Below, piece after piece: positions 7,792 to 17,772 of a stretch of 34,102 nt of DNA. The first letter of the stretch is position 1; each line of letters starts with the position of its first letter. Origin of the DNA: Gracilibacteraceae bacterium (lineage in GTDB: Bacteria > Bacillota > Desulfitobacteriia > Desulfitobacteriales > Syntrophobotulaceae); NCBI GenBank assembly GCA_031263945.1, contig JAISEW010000022.1, positions 1 through 34,102 on the forward strand. The letters are read 5' to 3'. Below the pieces are notes generated by a model that was not told where the DNA came from, did no database searches, and saw nothing but the letters and a program-made list of their open reading frames with translations. The position numbers and the translations under genes were made by a program.

Positions 7792-8557
7792 CCTGACCTC
7801 CATCCGGCGGCGCCAGGCGCGGCACATCCGCTGTCACGCGAAAATTACGCGTCACATGCTCGGTAAACCCCGGCAGCAACTCGCCGTTTTTTGTTATGGT
7901 GATCGCTTCCGTCGCGCCGATGGACACAAACTCCCCATACTCATTCGCTTCGATCCGCAGCGACTCCCCTTCCCCTTTGGTTCCGGAAAACACCGGCTCG
8001 CCGTCCGCCCGCACGTCAAGCCAGCAGGGCGCGGAATAGGCTACTTCCACCACCAGCCCCTCAATGATCACCGGCTCCGCCGGTTCAGCCGGCTCATCCG
8101 ATACTTCCGGCGTCACCGGCGGCGCCGCGTCTTCCGGCTGGTTCTGTTCACTCAGGCCAGGCGGATCCGAGATCGGTTTTTGTTCGGCCGGGTTAAAATA
8201 AAACGACAATACTATGACTATTATCACCGCGACCGCGGCCGTCGCCAGCAAAGCCGTGCGCCGAAAAGCCGGCCGGGCGCCCTGGAGCCGCCGCGGCGCG
8301 GACGGCGCGGGTTCTTCCGGCAAAACCGCGGCCATGGACAAATAAGCGGCGATCACCGCGTCGCCGTCTAAACCCAGGAATTTAGCATATGTGCGCATAA
8401 ACCCCTTCGTGTAGGCTGCTCCGGGTAATTCCTCAAATCTTTCTTCCTCGATTGCCCGGAGATAAACCGCCCGGATTTTTATACTCTCTTCCACATCCTG
8501 ATATGATAATCCCATTTCTTCGCGGGCGCCGCGCAGCGTTTCGCCTACTCCCGTCAT
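7784..8557 (-). CDS. RodZ-like protein: HTH_25 domain, single TM, C-terminal DUF4115-like domain
   Basis: GETLRGAREEMGLSYQDVEESIKIRAVYLRAIEEERFEELPGAAYTKGFMRTYAKFLGLD, a TM segment (LATAAVAVIIVIVLSFYF), then a periplasmic-type domain. Confidence 0.87.
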   Translation of the reverse strand: MTGVGETLRGAREEMGLSYQDVEESIKIRAVYLRAIEEERFEELPGAAYTKGFMRTYAKFLGLDGDAVIAAYLSMAAVLPEEPAPSAPRRLQGARPAFRRTALLATAAVAVIIVIVLSFYFNPAEQKPISDPPGLSEQNQPEDAAPPVTPEVSDEPAEPAEPVIIEGLVVEVAYSAPCWLDVRADGEPVFSGTKGEGESLRIEANEYGEFVSIGATEAITITKNGELLPGFTEHVTRNFRVTADVPRLAPPDGGQDE

Positions 8558-8568
8558 GACTTTACTCC

Positions 8569-10836
8569 TTACCCGCCGTTCCGGGCTCCGTATATTTGCT
8601 CGAACTGTCCGGCTGTCATCAAAACAGCCCGCGATTTGCTTCCGTCATAACTGCCGATCACCTTTTTTTCCTCCAATAAATCGACCAGCCGCGCCGCCCG
8701 TGAATACCCGATCCGCAGTTTGCGCTGCAAGAGGGAAGTAGAAGCGACATTCAACTCGATAAAAATCATCGCCGCTTCCGCAAAAAGCTGATCGCCCGGT
8801 TCAGGGCCCTGTTGGGAGCCAGGCTCATCAGTCAGTATCTCGCGGTATTCCGGAACAGCCTGACTTTTCACATGATCCACCAGACGGTTCACTTCCGAGT
8901 CAGCGATGAAACAGCCCTGCACACGCACGGGCTTGTGGCGGCCCAGCGGGCGGTAAAGCATATCGCCTTTGCCCAGCAGTTTTTCCGCGCCGCCGGCGTC
9001 CAGAATAGTACGCGAGTCCACCTGAGAGGAAACAGCGAACGCGATCCGGGACGGCACATTGGCCTTGATCAGGCCTGTAACCACGTTCACGGAAGGGCGC
9101 TGCGTAGCGACAATGAGATGAACACCCGCCGCGCGCCCCATTTGCGCCATCCGGCAAATAGCGTCTTCCACATCCGCCGGCGTTACCATCATCAAGTCCG
9201 CCAATTCGTCAATTATAGTCACGATAAAAGGCAGCTCGGACCCAAACGCCGTTTCCCCCTCATCACTCTCCGCCGCGTTTTCCATCGCCGCGCTCGCTTT
9301 TTCCCGCTCTTTTGCCCGCGCCGCGTTGTACCCGGCGATGTTTCGCTCGCCGCAGGCGGCAAACAGTTCATAGCGGGATTCCATCTCCCGCACCACCCAT
9401 TTGAGGGCCGAGGCCGCTTTGTCCGCTTCCACGACCACAGGAGCTACCAAATGAGGAACTCCTTCATAATTAGCCATCTCTACGCGTTTAGGGTCGATCA
9501 GCAGGAGTTTGACTTCTTCCGGCCGTGATTTATACAAAATACTGGCGATAATGGCATTGATACAGACCGACTTGCCCGAACCCGGCGCGCCGGCAATGAG
9601 CAAATGCGGCATTTGAGTCAGGTCGCCCAACACGTGAGCGCCGGCGATATCTTTACCCAGCACCAGCGTCAATTTGCCGGGTGTTTGCTGAAACGCAGCT
9701 CCTTCCAGCATTTCCCTGAAGGAAACGGTACTGGTCTCTTTGTTGGGCACTTCGATCCCCACGACCGCTTTGCCTGGAATGGGCGCTTCAATACGCACCG
9801 AAGCCGCGCTCAGGTTCATGGCAATATCGTCGGCTAAACCGGCGATACGGCTTATCTTGACGCCGGCGGCCGGCTGCAGCTCATAACGCGTGATCGCCGG
9901 TCCCTGGGTTACGCATACGACTTTTGACTCTATCCCAAAACTCCGGAGAGTTTTTTCCAGCATCGCCACATTTTCCGCCAGATCATCCGAGGCGGATACT
10001 GCCGGCGCCGGCGTCCGTTCCAATAAGGATAACGGAGGCAGAGCATATTCCCGCTCCGCCGGCAAAAAATCTTCCCCGCTTCTCTCCGGGGCGCCGGCCG
10101 AAGTTTCCGCGGCGGCCGCTTCTTCGGCGCGGACCACTTGATAAAACGGTTTGACCGTCTCGGGGTCCCGCGCCGCCGGGCGTTCTTTCTGCTCGAAAAC
10201 AGGTTTCTTCTTTGTCTCCGCTTTTTTAGGCTCGGCCGCCCGCCCCGCCGTGACGGCGCGGCGCTGCCTGAGCGCGGTACCGGCTGTTTGCCACTGGCCG
10301 CGCAAAACATGGCAAAACGAGCGGGCGGCGCCTACCGCGGCGGCGCGGCCCGCCACAAGCACTCCGACCGCCATGAGAAAAGCGAAGATAAAATAACTGC
10401 CGGCCGCCCCGATGGCGCCCACGCTCCCATCGACGAGTACGGCGCCCAGCATGCCGCCGCCCAGACCGCTCCGTCCCAGTTCCATGATCTCCGCCTGCGA
10501 ACTCCCGGCGGAAGCGTTCAAATGCAGTATGCCTTCCAGGCCGAGCCAAACGAGGAAAAGACCGCTGAGACGCCAAAACATCTCGCCTTTTTTTCCGCCC
10601 ATCAGCGTAACGCCGGCGACCGCCATGAGGATGTAAAGAGAGGCGCTGCCTAAGCCAAAAGCCTTGCGCAGGCCGCGGGCCAGCGCGTCGCCCAGAACGC
10701 CGTTATCCAAAGCAAAAAGAAAAATGAACCCCAGCCCGGCGGCGCCGATGAGCAGGATCCCGGGGATTATTCGTTGTAATACTTGCGTATTGTCGTCAAT
10801 TTTCAATGACGCACTTTTTTTTCTGCGTCGCGCCAC
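8569..10836 (-). CDS. ftsK: DNA translocase FtsK/SpoIIIE
   Basis: N-terminal TM helices; PHLLIAGAPGSGKSVCIN Walker A; LLLIDPKRVEM; HLIVATQRPSVNVVTGLIKANVPSRIAFAVSSQVDSRTILD; gamma winged helix. GTG start at 10836 with AGGAG SD (CAGGAGTTGAGCAGAGT-GTG). The track ORF runs further upstream. Confidence 0.95.
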   Translation of the reverse strand: MARRRKKSASLKIDDNTQVLQRIIPGILLIGAAGLGFIFLFALDNGVLGDALARGLRKAFGLGSASLYILMAVAGVTLMGGKKGEMFWRLSGLFLVWLGLEGILHLNASAGSSQAEIMELGRSGLGGGMLGAVLVDGSVGAIGAAGSYFIFAFLMAVGVLVAGRAAAVGAARSFCHVLRGQWQTAGTALRQRRAVTAGRAAEPKKAETKKKPVFEQKERPAARDPETVKPFYQVVRAEEAAAAETSAGAPERSGEDFLPAEREYALPPLSLLERTPAPAVSASDDLAENVAMLEKTLRSFGIESKVVCVTQGPAITRYELQPAAGVKISRIAGLADDIAMNLSAASVRIEAPIPGKAVVGIEVPNKETSTVSFREMLEGAAFQQTPGKLTLVLGKDIAGAHVLGDLTQMPHLLIAGAPGSGKSVCINAIIASILYKSRPEEVKLLLIDPKRVEMANYEGVPHLVAPVVVEADKAASALKWVVREMESRYELFAACGERNIAGYNAARAKEREKASAAMENAAESDEGETAFGSELPFIVTIIDELADLMMVTPADVEDAICRMAQMGRAAGVHLIVATQRPSVNVVTGLIKANVPSRIAFAVSSQVDSRTILDAGGAEKLLGKGDMLYRPLGRHKPVRVQGCFIADSEVNRLVDHVKSQAVPEYREILTDEPGSQQGPEPGDQLFAEAAMIFIELNVASTSLLQRKLRIGYSRAARLVDLLEEKKVIGSYDGSKSRAVLMTAGQFEQIYGARNGG

Positions 10837-11011
10837 ACTCTGCTCAACTCCTGATATCGAAATATTCTTCCTAAAAAAATTATACATGAAAAACAAAACG
10901 CACGCAAGAACAATTTTCGCGGTTTTCGCGGTTTGTGGTTTTGATTTTAGGACTGTTGACACGGCGTAAATTCTCCCGTAAATTCTCCGCGAAAAAATAA
11001 GAAATTTATTG

Positions 11012-11040
11012 GTGACAAAAGCGGGCGGGTAGTCTATAAT
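11012..11040 (+). promoter_or_regulatory. Predicted sigma-A promoter of the 81-aa small protein
   Basis: GTGACA (11012-11017), 17-bp spacer, TATAAT (11035-11040). Confidence 0.6.
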
Positions 11041-11088
11041 GATGTTGAGGTTCCCTGATACAAAACGAAGAGGAACGGAGGAAGAAAC

Positions 11089-11334
11089 ATGGCAAGTATG
11101 GCTGAAATAGCCGAAGGCGCGGCGGCGGTGGGCGGAATCGCTTGGGAGGTCGGCGGGTTTGCCGTTGACATCGCCAAAGAAAAATTCAAGGAATTCGCGG
11201 AAAATCCGGCGGTAAAGGGCAATGAACTCGTGGCCAAAGGCAAGGATTTCGCGCGGAAATACCCGCAGGTCGTAGCCGGCGCCGGCGCGGTCGCCGGGGT
11301 TCTTGTCCTGCGCAAACTGTTTTTCAGGAAATAG
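11089..11334 (+). CDS. Small hypothetical protein (81 aa) with charged amphipathic middle and C-terminal hydrophobic segment
   Basis: SD CGGAGGAAGAAAC-ATG plus a strong promoter. Layout resembles ElaB/YqjD (DUF883)-type tail-anchored small proteins (…YPQVVAGAGAVAGVLVLRKLFFRK), but homology is not established. Confidence 0.75.
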   Translation: MASMAEIAEGAAAVGGIAWEVGGFAVDIAKEKFKEFAENPAVKGNELVAKGKDFARKYPQVVAGAGAVAGVLVLRKLFFRK

Positions 11335-11450
11335 CCGCGGTCGCGGTGTGCGGAGTATTATAGCGCGGATAACGGAGCTGGATGCCGACAGCGAACATTC
11401 AGCTCTTTTCTGCGTGTTTGGATTCCGGAGATGAAAGGACATAGACGAAT

Positions 11451-12443
11451 ATGGTAAAAATGTATTATGACACGGATGCTGATCTCGGCGTGCTGGACGG
11501 CAAAAAAATAGCGGTCATGGGCTGGGGCAGCCAAGGGCACGCCCAGTCGCAGAATTTACATGATTCGGGCCTGGATGTGCTGGTAGGCCTGCGCCCGGGC
11601 AGCGCCCGCCGCCCCAAGGCGGAAGCGGCCGGACTGAAGGTGCTGACCGTGGCGGAAGCGGCGCGGGCGGCGGATATCATCCAGATCTTACTGCCGGACG
11701 AACAGCAGGCGAAAGTATACCGGGAAGAAATAGCCCCGGCGCTCAAATCCGGGAAAACCCTCGTTTTTTCCCACGGATTCAATATCCATTTCGGGCAGAT
11801 CGTCCCGCCGCCCGACGTTGACGTCATCATGATCGCCCCCAAAAGCCCCGGCCACCTCGTGCGCCGCACTTTTACCGAGGGAGCGGGCGTCCCCGGCCTT
11901 ATCGCCGTCCATCAGGACGCGAGCGGCAACGCGCGTCAAATCGGGCTTGCTTACGCCAGAGGCATCGGCTGTACGCGGGCCGGGCTTTTGGAGACGACGT
12001 TCCGCGAGGAAACGGAGACGGATCTTTTCGGCGAGCAGGTCGTACTGTGCGGCGGGATAACGGAGCTGGTGCGCGCGGGCTACGACACGCTGGTCGAGGC
12101 GGGCTATGAGCCGGAAAGCGCATATTTCGAGTGTTTTCACGAACTGAAACTGATCGTCGATCTGATGTATGAGGGCGGCATCGGCAAGATGCACTACTCC
12201 ATCTCCGATACGGCGCAGTACGGGGACATGATGGTCGGCAAACGCATCATCACGGAAGATACGCGCCGGGAAATGAAAAAAGTGCTGGCCGAGATCCAAA
12301 GCGGCGAGTTCGCCAAGCAATGGCTGCTGGAAAACCAAACCGGCCGGCCGGTATTCAACGCTTTGACCAAGAGAGACGAGGCGCATCCGATCGAAAAAGT
12401 CGGCCGGGAACTGCGCGGCATGATGGGCTGGCTGAATAAATAG
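11451..12443 (+). CDS. ilvC: Ketol-acid reductoisomerase (class I)
   Basis: [73 protein letters not shown]. Confidence 0.97.
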   Translation: MVKMYYDTDADLGVLDGKKIAVMGWGSQGHAQSQNLHDSGLDVLVGLRPGSARRPKAEAAGLKVLTVAEAARAADIIQILLPDEQQAKVYREEIAPALKSGKTLVFSHGFNIHFGQIVPPPDVDVIMIAPKSPGHLVRRTFTEGAGVPGLIAVHQDASGNARQIGLAYARGIGCTRAGLLETTFREETETDLFGEQVVLCGGITELVRAGYDTLVEAGYEPESAYFECFHELKLIVDLMYEGGIGKMHYSISDTAQYGDMMVGKRIITEDTRREMKKVLAEIQSGEFAKQWLLENQTGRPVFNALTKRDEAHPIEKVGRELRGMMGWLNK

Positions 12444-12466
12444 AATAAACAAATCAAAGGAGGGCG

Positions 12467-13447
12467 TTGTTGGAAGAATTCAGGGTAAAACTGCAAAACG
12501 AGCAGGAAGCCATGATCCTGTTTGGCTTGGAAGACGCGCATTTGCGTTTAATGGAAGAAAAAACCAAATGCCGCTTTGTGGCCAGGGGCACGGAGGTCGT
12601 CGTAACAGGTGAGGGCGACCGGGTCAGGCGGGCGGCCGCCGTGATCGATGAATTGCAGAAGCTGATCCGGGCCGGGAACACGCTGACGCCTTCCGACGTG
12701 CTGTATGTGGTCTCCGGCCCGGAGGCCGACAGCCGGGAAGGCAGGGAGCATATGATCGCCAGCCTGACGAAGGTGATCGCCACCACGCAGCGCGGCCGCC
12801 CCATCAAAGCCAAAACCATCGGGCAAGACCGCTATATCAGGTCCATCGACCATGAGTCCATCGTGTTCGGCATAGGACCGGCCGGTACGGGAAAAACCTA
12901 TCTGGCCGTGGTCATGGCGGTCAAAGCCTTAAAAAACAAGGAAGTGAACCGTATCGTCCTGACGCGGCCCGCGGTGGAAGCCGGGGAAAAACTCGGGTTT
13001 TTGCCCGGCGACCTGCAGGAAAAGGTCAACCCTTATTTGCGGCCGCTTTATGACGCCCTGTTCGATCTGCTCGGCCCGGAAACAACAGCGCGCTACCTGG
13101 AAAAAGGCGCGATCGAGATCGCCCCGCTGGCCTATATGCGCGGGCGCACGCTGGACGACTCCTTTGTCATCCTGGATGAAGCCCAGAATACTTCGCCGGA
13201 ACAGATGAAAATGTTTCTGACCCGTCTGGGCTACGGTTCCAAAGCCGTGGTGACCGGAGATATCACGCAGACGGATCTGCCGCGGGGCCAGTATTCCGGT
13301 CTCGTGGAAGTTCAGCGGGTGCTGACCGGCATCGCGGACATATCATTCCATTATTTTACAGCAAGAGACGTCGTCCGCAATCCGCTGGTGCAAAGTATCA
13401 TTAACGCTTATGAAACAGAAGAAAGCCGGCCGGAAGCCGGCGCCTGA
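12467..13447 (+). CDS. phoH: PhoH-like ATPase
   Basis: GPAGTGKTYLAVVMAVKAL, LTRPAVEAGEKLGFLPGDLQEKVNPYLRPLYDAL, VILDEAQNTSPEQMKMFLTRLG. AAAGGAGGG before tandem TTG codons; the real start is probably TTG at 12470. Confidence 0.95.
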   Translation: MLEEFRVKLQNEQEAMILFGLEDAHLRLMEEKTKCRFVARGTEVVVTGEGDRVRRAAAVIDELQKLIRAGNTLTPSDVLYVVSGPEADSREGREHMIASLTKVIATTQRGRPIKAKTIGQDRYIRSIDHESIVFGIGPAGTGKTYLAVVMAVKALKNKEVNRIVLTRPAVEAGEKLGFLPGDLQEKVNPYLRPLYDALFDLLGPETTARYLEKGAIEIAPLAYMRGRTLDDSFVILDEAQNTSPEQMKMFLTRLGYGSKAVVTGDITQTDLPRGQYSGLVEVQRVLTGIADISFHYFTARDVVRNPLVQSIINAYETEESRPEAGA

Positions 13448-13486
13448 AAAAGCGCGCGGCGGCGGCGAAAGCGCGGTCATGGTTTT

Positions 13487-15748
13487 ATGAAAGAAAACAG
13501 CGGACAATACAAACACTCGTTTTGGCGGACGCCGCAGCTGGGGCTGAAATGTCTGCTTTTTCTCGGTTTTTGGGCGGCGATCACGGTCGTTCTGTCCTCC
13601 GGTCTCATCACCTCCAGTCAGAACATCACGCAGGGGGAACCCAGTCCGGAACTGATCCGCGCTCCCTATGACCGCGAAGTGGCCTATACGGATAAATACG
13701 AGCGGGAGATCGCGGCGGCGCGGGAGTCGGCGCCGGCGGTCTATCGCGTGAACGAAGCTTTTGTCAATATGTTCATGCAAGGCTACCGGAACATGTTTAA
13801 CGTGCTGCTCGGCCTCGCCGGGGAAAGAGCGCGGGAGACGGAGGCGCCGCCCGACGGGACGGGCGCGGCGGGCGGGGAGGAAACGCCGCCGGCGGCCGCG
13901 GATTGGCAGAGTGAAACTCAGGCTTTGCGCGTGAGCGATTATTACGGCGTGTTAGATGATGAAACTTTTGCCGCGATCATGGCTCTGCCGGCGGAAACGC
14001 TGGAGAACGCCCGTGACGAAGCGCTGACCGTCATGCGCCAAGTGATGGAGTCCGAGGAGGATGGCGCGCGCGCCGCGGAAGATCTCCCCCAACTGCAGGA
14101 GCGCGTGATGGACCGGCTCATGGTCTCCGGTCTGCCGGATCCCTTGCGGGAGCTCACCGGCAGTTACGTGGGGCAGGAACTCCTGTCCCCGACGTTCGTG
14201 ATCGACTTGCAGGCGACGGAATGGGCGAAGGAACAGGCCGCCGCCGCGGTGACGCTGGAGACGCATTCCTATCGGACCAATGAAAAAATAGTCGGAGTGG
14301 GCGAAATCGTGGATGAGCGCATTTTCGCCGTACTGAGCGATTACGGCCTCGTCCGGACGGAATCCGTCCTCCTGCCGCTGCTCGGCATCGCTTTGCTGAC
14401 GCTCCTGTCCGTCGTCATCACCGTCGTCTTTGCCTGGCAGGTTTGTCCGCGCATCCGGGAACACTGGCGGAAGATCATCATCATCGGTATTCTCGAGCTG
14501 GCGCTCCTGATCATCGTCTACGGGATGTTCAGCATCGACTTCGCTAACGAAAGCTGGAACGCCCTGCTCATTTTCCTGGCCCCGGTCGCCTGGACCACGA
14601 TGACCGTTTCCATTTTGCTCGGCAGCCGCATGGCCATAGTGGTTTGCATCGTCCAGGCCCTTTATATCGCTTTGCTGGCCGATCCGCAGGGTTTTTCGGG
14701 CATCGGGGCGGCCGACGGCTTTGTGGCGCTGTTTTCCGGCTTGGTGGGCGCTCAGAGCGCGGCCCGTCTGAGCCGGCGGTCGGATTTTGCCAAAGCGGGG
14801 CTTTTGGTCGGTTTGACCGATATAGTCCTCATTTGCGCCATGACGATGCTGGAGGGCGGCGGCTGGCTCATGAGCCTGACCACCGGGCTGCTGTTTATTG
14901 TCGTCAGCGCCGTGCTGACCATAGTTTTGACCATCGGCGCCCTGCCCGGCTTTGAATATGTTTTCAACATCACGTCTTCCATGCGCCTGATCGAACTGGG
15001 CAACCCCAACAACCCCCTGCTCAAATCTTTGCTGATGGAGGCGCCCGGCACTTACCACCACAGCGTTATGGTCGGCAATCTGGCGGAGACGGCGGCGGAA
15101 GAAATAGGGGCCGATTCCGTACTCGTGCGCGTCGGCGCCTTATACCATGACATAGGCAAGCTGAAACGCCCTTATTTTTTCATCGAAAACCAGTTCTCCC
15201 AGGAAAATCCGCACGAACGCATCGCCCCTTCCCTCAGCGCCCTGATTTTGACTTCGCATACCAAAGACGGGCTGGAGATGGCGAAACAGTATAAACTGCC
15301 GGAATCCATCTGCGAGATCATCCAGCAGCACCACGGCGACAGCCTGACGCGTTTTTTTTACCATAAGGCTCTGGAGGAAACGCCGGATATTTCCGAGGAT
15401 ATTTTCCGCTACGCCGGGCCGAATCCGCAGACCAGAGAGGCGGCGATCGTCATGCTGGCCGACAGCGTAGAGGCGGCCGTGCGCGCGGTCAGCGGCGGCA
15501 ATCCGGGCAAGATCGAAGGCATCGTGCGCAAAGTTATCAAGGAAAAACTGGACGGCGGTCATCTCAATCAATGCGAACTCACCTTCCGCGATTTGGATAA
15601 AATCGCCGCCTCGTTCGTCAAGGTCCTGCTGGGGATCTATCACACCCGCGTCGTTTACCCGGACGCGCCCCCGGCGCGCAAGGCCCTGAAAAAACCCGCG
15701 GAGCCGCAGGCGGAGGGAGAGACCGATGGAAAAGCCGATGGAAATTGA
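13487..15748 (+). CDS. pgpH: 7TM-HD family phosphohydrolase (PgpH/YqfF, c-di-AMP phosphodiesterase family)
   Basis: Extracellular 7TMR-HDED-type N-domain, seven TM segments, GTYHHSVMVGNLAETAAEEIGAD...VGALYHDIGK...HTKDGLEMAKQYKLPESICEIIQQHHGDSL (HD domain). Confidence 0.93.
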   Translation: MKENSGQYKHSFWRTPQLGLKCLLFLGFWAAITVVLSSGLITSSQNITQGEPSPELIRAPYDREVAYTDKYEREIAAARESAPAVYRVNEAFVNMFMQGYRNMFNVLLGLAGERARETEAPPDGTGAAGGEETPPAAADWQSETQALRVSDYYGVLDDETFAAIMALPAETLENARDEALTVMRQVMESEEDGARAAEDLPQLQERVMDRLMVSGLPDPLRELTGSYVGQELLSPTFVIDLQATEWAKEQAAAAVTLETHSYRTNEKIVGVGEIVDERIFAVLSDYGLVRTESVLLPLLGIALLTLLSVVITVVFAWQVCPRIREHWRKIIIIGILELALLIIVYGMFSIDFANESWNALLIFLAPVAWTTMTVSILLGSRMAIVVCIVQALYIALLADPQGFSGIGAADGFVALFSGLVGAQSAARLSRRSDFAKAGLLVGLTDIVLICAMTMLEGGGWLMSLTTGLLFIVVSAVLTIVLTIGALPGFEYVFNITSSMRLIELGNPNNPLLKSLLMEAPGTYHHSVMVGNLAETAAEEIGADSVLVRVGALYHDIGKLKRPYFFIENQFSQENPHERIAPSLSALILTSHTKDGLEMAKQYKLPESICEIIQQHHGDSLTRFFYHKALEETPDISEDIFRYAGPNPQTREAAIVMLADSVEAAVRAVSGGNPGKIEGIVRKVIKEKLDGGHLNQCELTFRDLDKIAASFVKVLLGIYHTRVVYPDAPPARKALKKPAEPQAEGETDGKADGN

Positions 15749-16241
15749 AGTGATCTGGGAGGCGGCGCCGATCCCCGAATGGGAAATTTTGGAAATCGCC
15801 CTGAGAGATGGCGTGGCCGCCGCCGTGCGGCTGGGCGGGGGACCGGAGACGGCCGCCGTTTGTGTGCTGGTGACGGGTGACGCACGTCTGCGGGAACTGA
15901 ACCGTCAATACCGCGGCCTGGATCAGGCGACGGATGTGCTGTCTTTCGCCATGCGGGAAACCGGCCCCGGTGAGCCGGCGGTGGCGGACGCGAACATGGA
16001 CGCGGACACCGACGCGACGCTGGGCGATATCGTCATATCGCTGGAACGGGCCGCCGCTCAAGGCGAGGAATACGGACACGGCCTGCGGCGGGAATTGGTT
16101 TTTCTCGCCGTCCACGGGGCCCTGCACCTTCTGGGTTATGATCACGGCGCGGAGGAAGACGCGGTCGTCATGCGCGCGATGGAAAAAACCGTCATGAATC
16201 ATCTCGGCGCCTTACAGGAAGGAAGCGACCGTGCCAGATAA
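15726..16241 (+). CDS. ybeY: Endoribonuclease YbeY (rRNA maturation factor)
   Basis: LRELNRQYRGLDQATDVLSFAM, LGDIVIS, HGALHLLGYDHG zinc motif. Overlaps the pgpH 3' end. Confidence 0.95.
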   Translation: MEKPMEIEVIWEAAPIPEWEILEIALRDGVAAAVRLGGGPETAAVCVLVTGDARLRELNRQYRGLDQATDVLSFAMRETGPGEPAVADANMDADTDATLGDIVISLERAAAQGEEYGHGLRRELVFLAVHGALHLLGYDHGAEEDAVVMRAMEKTVMNHLGALQEGSDRAR

Positions 16242-17136
16242 AACACCGCGCAGCGGTTTTGTCGCGGTGGTTGGGCGGCCGAACGCCGGCAAATCCACTT
16301 TATTGAATACGCTGCTGGGGCAGAAAGTCGTGATCATCTCCGATAAACCCCAGACGACGCGCGACCGCATCCGCTGCATCCTGACCGAGGAGCGGGGGCA
16401 GATAATTTTTATTGACACGCCGGGGATCCACAAACCGCGGCGCCGTTTGGGCGAATACATGCAGACCGCGGCCCGGGGCGCTTTGGACGATGCCGACGCC
16501 GCTCTGCTGGTCGCGGACGTTTCCGTGCCTTTCGGTTCCGGGGACGAGTATTTGCTGGCCCTGACGCGGGAGAGCGGGCTGCCGCTCGTGTTGGCGCTGA
16601 ATAAAACCGATCTGGCGCGGCCGGCGGACATTGCCGCCCGCATCGCTTTTTACGCGAGTCAGGCGGATTTTCGCGACGTCGTGCCCGTCTCCGCTCTGAA
16701 GGGGGATAATACGAACGTGCTGCCGGACGCGCTTTTTCCGCTCCTGCCGCCGGGCCCACTCTTTTACGATCCGGGCGATGTGACGGATAAAACTGAGCGT
16801 TTCATGGCGGCGGAGATGATCCGGGAAAAACTGCTGCTCCTGACACGGGAAGAAATCCCGCACGCTCTGGCGGTCGTCATTGAGGAAATGGAAGAAGAAC
16901 AAACGCTCGTCCGGATAAAAGCGCTGGTGCTGGTGGAGCATGAATCGCAAAAAGGCGTCGTCATCGGGAAAAAAGGGGCTTTGCTGCGGGAGGCCGGCGC
17001 GCTGGCCCGGCGGGATATCGAAGAAATGCTGGGACGGCGGGTGTATTTGCAGCTCTGGGTGAAAACGCGCAAAAACTGGCGCAACAACCCGGCAGGCCTG
17101 CGGGAAGCGGGCTACCGGCTCCGGGATCTGGATTAG
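16231..17136 (+). CDS. era: GTPase Era
   Basis: GFVAVVGRPNAGKSTLLNTLLGQKVVIISDKPQTTRDRI, DTPGIHKPRRRLGEYM, NKTD, C-terminal KH domain (VIGKKGALLREAGALARRDIEEML). GTG start. Confidence 0.97.
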   Translation: MPDKTPRSGFVAVVGRPNAGKSTLLNTLLGQKVVIISDKPQTTRDRIRCILTEERGQIIFIDTPGIHKPRRRLGEYMQTAARGALDDADAALLVADVSVPFGSGDEYLLALTRESGLPLVLALNKTDLARPADIAARIAFYASQADFRDVVPVSALKGDNTNVLPDALFPLLPPGPLFYDPGDVTDKTERFMAAEMIREKLLLLTREEIPHALAVVIEEMEEEQTLVRIKALVLVEHESQKGVVIGKKGALLREAGALARRDIEEMLGRRVYLQLWVKTRKNWRNNPAGLREAGYRLRDLD

Positions 17137-17772
17137 GTGGCAGTTTTTCAGGCGGACGCCCTCGTGCTTCGCGGACGGGAGTATGGAGAAACAGACAGGC
17201 TTTTGACCTTGTTTTCCCGTGAGTACGGCAAAATCGAGGCTCTCGCCAAAGGGGTGCGGCGGCCGACCAGCAAACAGCGCGGCGGCACGCAGCTTTTCAC
17301 TTACGCGGATTTTCTCCTGTACAGGGGCCGCGCCCTGGCCATAGTGCGTCAGGCCCAGCCGCGCGAGAGCTTCAGCCATTTGTGGGGCGATTGGGAAAAA
17401 AGCCGCGGCGCGGCGGTGATCGCCGAACTGCTGGATGCCGTGACCCTGCGGGAGGAACCGGAGCCGGAACTGTTCCGGCTGACTTTGAGCAGTTTTTTTC
17501 TCATCGCGGATATAGAGCCGGATCTGCTTATCGCGGCTTATGCGCTGAAAGCGCTGAAAGAACAGGGCTATTGGGCGGAAGGCGCCGAAAAGGATTCGGC
17601 GCTCGGCGAGGGCAGCCGCGCTATGCTGCGCCGTCTGCTCCTGACGCCGGCGGAGCAGTTGGCCCGTTTACGCTGGTCGCCGGAGATGCGGGAGGAAATA
17701 TGCGGTTTTTTGCGCCGCTGGGCGGAAGCACAGCTGGAGCGCCGACTCCCGGCCTGGGAAACTACATTTTGA
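17137..17772 (+). CDS. recO: DNA repair protein RecO
   Basis: FQADALVLRGREYGETDRLLTLFSREYGKIEALAKGVRRPTSKQRG (OB-fold N-terminus). GTG start directly after the era stop. Confidence 0.92.
   Translation: MAVFQADALVLRGREYGETDRLLTLFSREYGKIEALAKGVRRPTSKQRGGTQLFTYADFLLYRGRALAIVRQAQPRESFSHLWGDWEKSRGAAVIAELLDAVTLREEPEPELFRLTLSSFFLIADIEPDLLIAAYALKALKEQGYWAEGAEKDSALGEGSRAMLRRLLLTPAEQLARLRWSPEMREEICGFLRRWAEAQLERRLPAWETTF

Noticed and set aside
10837-11442. N-terminal extension of the ftsK ORF (957 aa in the track)
   Set aside because: The extension runs antisense through the 81-aa gene; a GTG with AGGAG SD at 10836 gives a normal FtsK N-terminus.
13432-13450. GC-rich palindromic stretch gccggccggaagccggc
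   Set aside because: Only a 5-bp stem; expected by chance in GC-rich coding DNA.
13952-15061. 369-aa minus-strand ORF within pgpH
   Set aside because: Shadow of the 7TM-HD coding frame; Gln/Asp/Arg-rich, no motif.
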